Positions 4,045 through 5,006 of a DNA stretch of 5,006 bases are shown here, one piece after another. The stretch is from Phycisphaeraceae bacterium. GTDB lineage: Bacteria; Planctomycetota; Phycisphaerae; Phycisphaerales; Phycisphaeraceae. Positions within the stretch are counted from its first letter, which is position 1, and each line of letters opens with the position of its first letter. The notes beneath the pieces are model-generated. The model did no database searches and was not told the DNA's origin. It was given only the letters and a program-made list of their open reading frames with translations. The stretch is from positions 1-5,006 of the forward strand of contig SKPT01000639.1 in assembly GCA_007119405.1 (NCBI GenBank), given 5' to 3'. Both the position numbers and the translations under genes were made by a program.

Positions 4045-4165
4045 TGGCATTCAAGGTCGCCCCGAGCCCCGGCCGATAACCGCTAACGGTGGGGCCGCGT
4101 CGCGCCAAGCTTTCCGCGTGGGCCGGTTCGGCATTGCTCAACAGGCCGACTGACGCTGGCAGCCG

Positions 4166-4195
4166 CCGAGGCCCCGGCTAACAAGCCTCGGAGGA
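4166..4195 (+). promoter_or_regulatory. Hairpin overlapping the parA ribosome-binding site
   Basis: CCGAGGC (4166-4172) is the exact reverse complement of GCCTCGG (4185-4191), with a 12-nt loop. The 3' arm takes in the first two bases of the GGAGGA Shine-Dalgarno (4190-4195), which lies 3-4 nt before the GTG start. Folding would partly hide the ribosome-binding site and could lower ParA translation. Confidence 0.42.
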
Positions 4196-4198
4196 CGC

Positions 4199-5006
4199 GT
4201 GCGCAGCATCGCGATCATCAACCAGAAGGGCGGCTGCGGGAAGACGACCGTCTCCATCAACCTCGCCGCCACCCTCGCCGCCAAGGGCCAGCGCACGCTC
4301 CTGGTCGACATGGACCCGCAGGCCCACTGTGCCATGGGCCTGGCCGTGCCCGAGTCGCAGATCGAGCACTCCGTCGCCGACCTGCTGCGCCGCGGGCTTG
4401 ACGGCTCGCTCGCGATCGCCGAGGTCACCTGGCAGATCGCCCGCAACCTCGACCTCGTGCCCTCGACGATGGGCCTGGCGGCCGTCGAGCAGCAGCTCGC
4501 CGGGGCCTCCGACCGTGACCGCCGGCTGGCCCAGGTGCTCAGCCCGGCCCAGGACGACTACGAGTTCTGCGTCATCGACTGCCCGCCGTCGATCGGGCTG
4601 CTGACGTTCAACGCCCTGCGCGCCGCCGACGAGGTCCTCGTGCCCGTGGAGACGGGCTACTACGCGCTGCAGGGCTCGATCAAGCAGGAGCAGACGATCA
4701 ACATGCTCGCCCGCCGGGCCGGGCACGAGGTGCGCTTCAAGGTCCTGCCGACCATGTACGACGTGCGCACCAAGCTCGCCCGCGAGATCCTTGGCGAGCT
4801 GCGCCGCCAGTTCGGGGACAAGCTCCTGCCGGTGCTGATCAACTTCTCCAGCAAGCTCAAGGAGGCGGCGAGCTTCGGCCAGCCGATCACCGAATACGAC
4901 GCCGCCAGCCGGGGGATGCAGGACTTCGAGCGCCTCGCCGCCTGGCTCGTCAACAACCCGCCGCGCATCAGTGCCGGCGCGGAGGGTGCCGAGCCGCGCA
5001 ACCCTG
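4199..5006 (+). CDS. parA: ParA-family (Walker-type) partitioning ATPase, 3' end beyond the window
   Basis: About 269 codons are visible and the frame is open at the right edge. The start is GTG at 4199, supported by GGAGGA just upstream and by the family beginning (M)RSIAIINQKGGCGKTT. The deviant Walker A box is residues 10-17 with signature lysine K10 and K15. The switch motif DMDPQAH is at 37-43 and Walker B FCVIDCPPS at 123-131 (D127), followed by the expected TFNAL (136-140). PVETGYYALQG near residue 150 is also typical. ParA ATPases bind DNA non-specifically when dimerised by ATP and move a ParB-bound cargo, such as a chromosome origin, plasmid or protein cluster. No parB gene or parS site is visible, so the cargo is unknown; a ParB partner may lie downstream. 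The absence of a separate N-terminal helix-turn-helix argues for a chromosomal-type ParA. Confidence 0.93.
   Translation, partial: MRSIAIINQKGGCGKTTVSINLAATLAAKGQRTLLVDMDPQAHCAMGLAVPESQIEHSVADLLRRGLDGSLAIAEVTWQIARNLDLVPSTMGLAAVEQQLAGASDRDRRLAQVLSPAQDDYEFCVIDCPPSIGLLTFNALRAADEVLVPVETGYYALQGSIKQEQTINMLARRAGHEVRFKVLPTMYDVRTKLAREILGELRRQFGDKLLPVLINFSSKLKEAASFGQPITEYDAASRGMQDFERLAAWLVNNPPRISAGAEGAEPRNP

Larger units (their letters stand above)
3881..4198. other. 318-bp gap without a gene, rich in hairpins
   Basis: I see no convincing coding sequence here on either strand. The gap contains a perfect TTGACA (3958-3963) without a matching -10 at 17 bp, two adjacent hairpins (3977-4016 and 4019-4044), the small palindrome ACCG/CGGT (4079-4090) and a hairpin at the parA ribosome-binding site. 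It presumably holds the 3' end of the zinc-finger gene transcript and the promoter of parA. No parS-like TGTTCCACGTGGAACA site is present. Confidence 0.6.

Noticed and set aside
3302..4141. Minus-strand open frame of 279 codons across the zinc-finger gene and the following gap
   Set aside because: It is mostly antisense to the cysteine-rich gene at 3380-3880. The remaining N-terminal part has no motif, no good Shine-Dalgarno and no family resemblance.
4178..4726. Minus-strand open frame of 182 codons
   Set aside because: It is antisense to parA, whose Walker A and B motifs leave no doubt about the coding strand.
1..5006. CRISPR array, toxin-antitoxin pair, retron or defence island
   Set aside because: There are no regularly spaced repeats, no reverse transcriptase, nuclease or toxin motifs; the small proteins are helix-turn-helix or zinc-ribbon types without a recognised toxin partner.

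Overview
The window (about two thirds G+C) looks like chromosomal DNA of a member of the Planctomycetota. The reasons are protein families largely confined to that phylum: a DUF1580-type helix-turn-helix protein, an integrase of the type common there, and a short protein of the 'CxxC...CPECG' zinc-ribbon style typical of Phycisphaerae-like genomes. This is inferred from family knowledge; no rRNA or other marker is present.

Region 1-2438 is the tRNA-proximal end of an integrated element. A tRNA-Pro(GGG) gene lies on the minus strand at 2438-2512. Immediately past its 3' end, reading leftward on the same strand, come a tyrosine-recombinase integrase, a small excisionase-like helix-turn-helix protein, a DUF1580 protein and two tiny overlapping ORFs. 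The element looks partly decayed. The integrase reading frame is broken near its N-terminus: codons from a well-placed GTG at 2323 continue the family sequence, but in a different frame from the main body starting at 2225. An IS3-family insertion sequence (end at about 120) has cut off the last small ORF just after a CxxCG motif. Several inverted repeats sit over start codons or Shine-Dalgarno sequences. The most striking is a 14-bp stem that would bury the ribosome-binding site of the excisionase-like gene in any transcript coming from the integrase.

Region 2439-5006 looks like ordinary host chromosome. It holds the tRNA, an adenylylsulfate kinase gene (cysC, minus strand), a divergent gene for a DUF2007-like protein flanked by two zinc-binding modules (plus strand, possibly leaderless), a hairpin-rich gap of 318 bp, and a ParA-family ATPase gene (plus strand, GTG start) that runs off the right edge.

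I found no CRISPR array, no rRNA and no recognisable defence or biosynthetic cluster. The best lead for something undescribed is the control layer of the element: hairpins over translation starts, a 22-bp palindrome before the integrase, and a possible excisionase lock. All of it needs computation or experiment to confirm.
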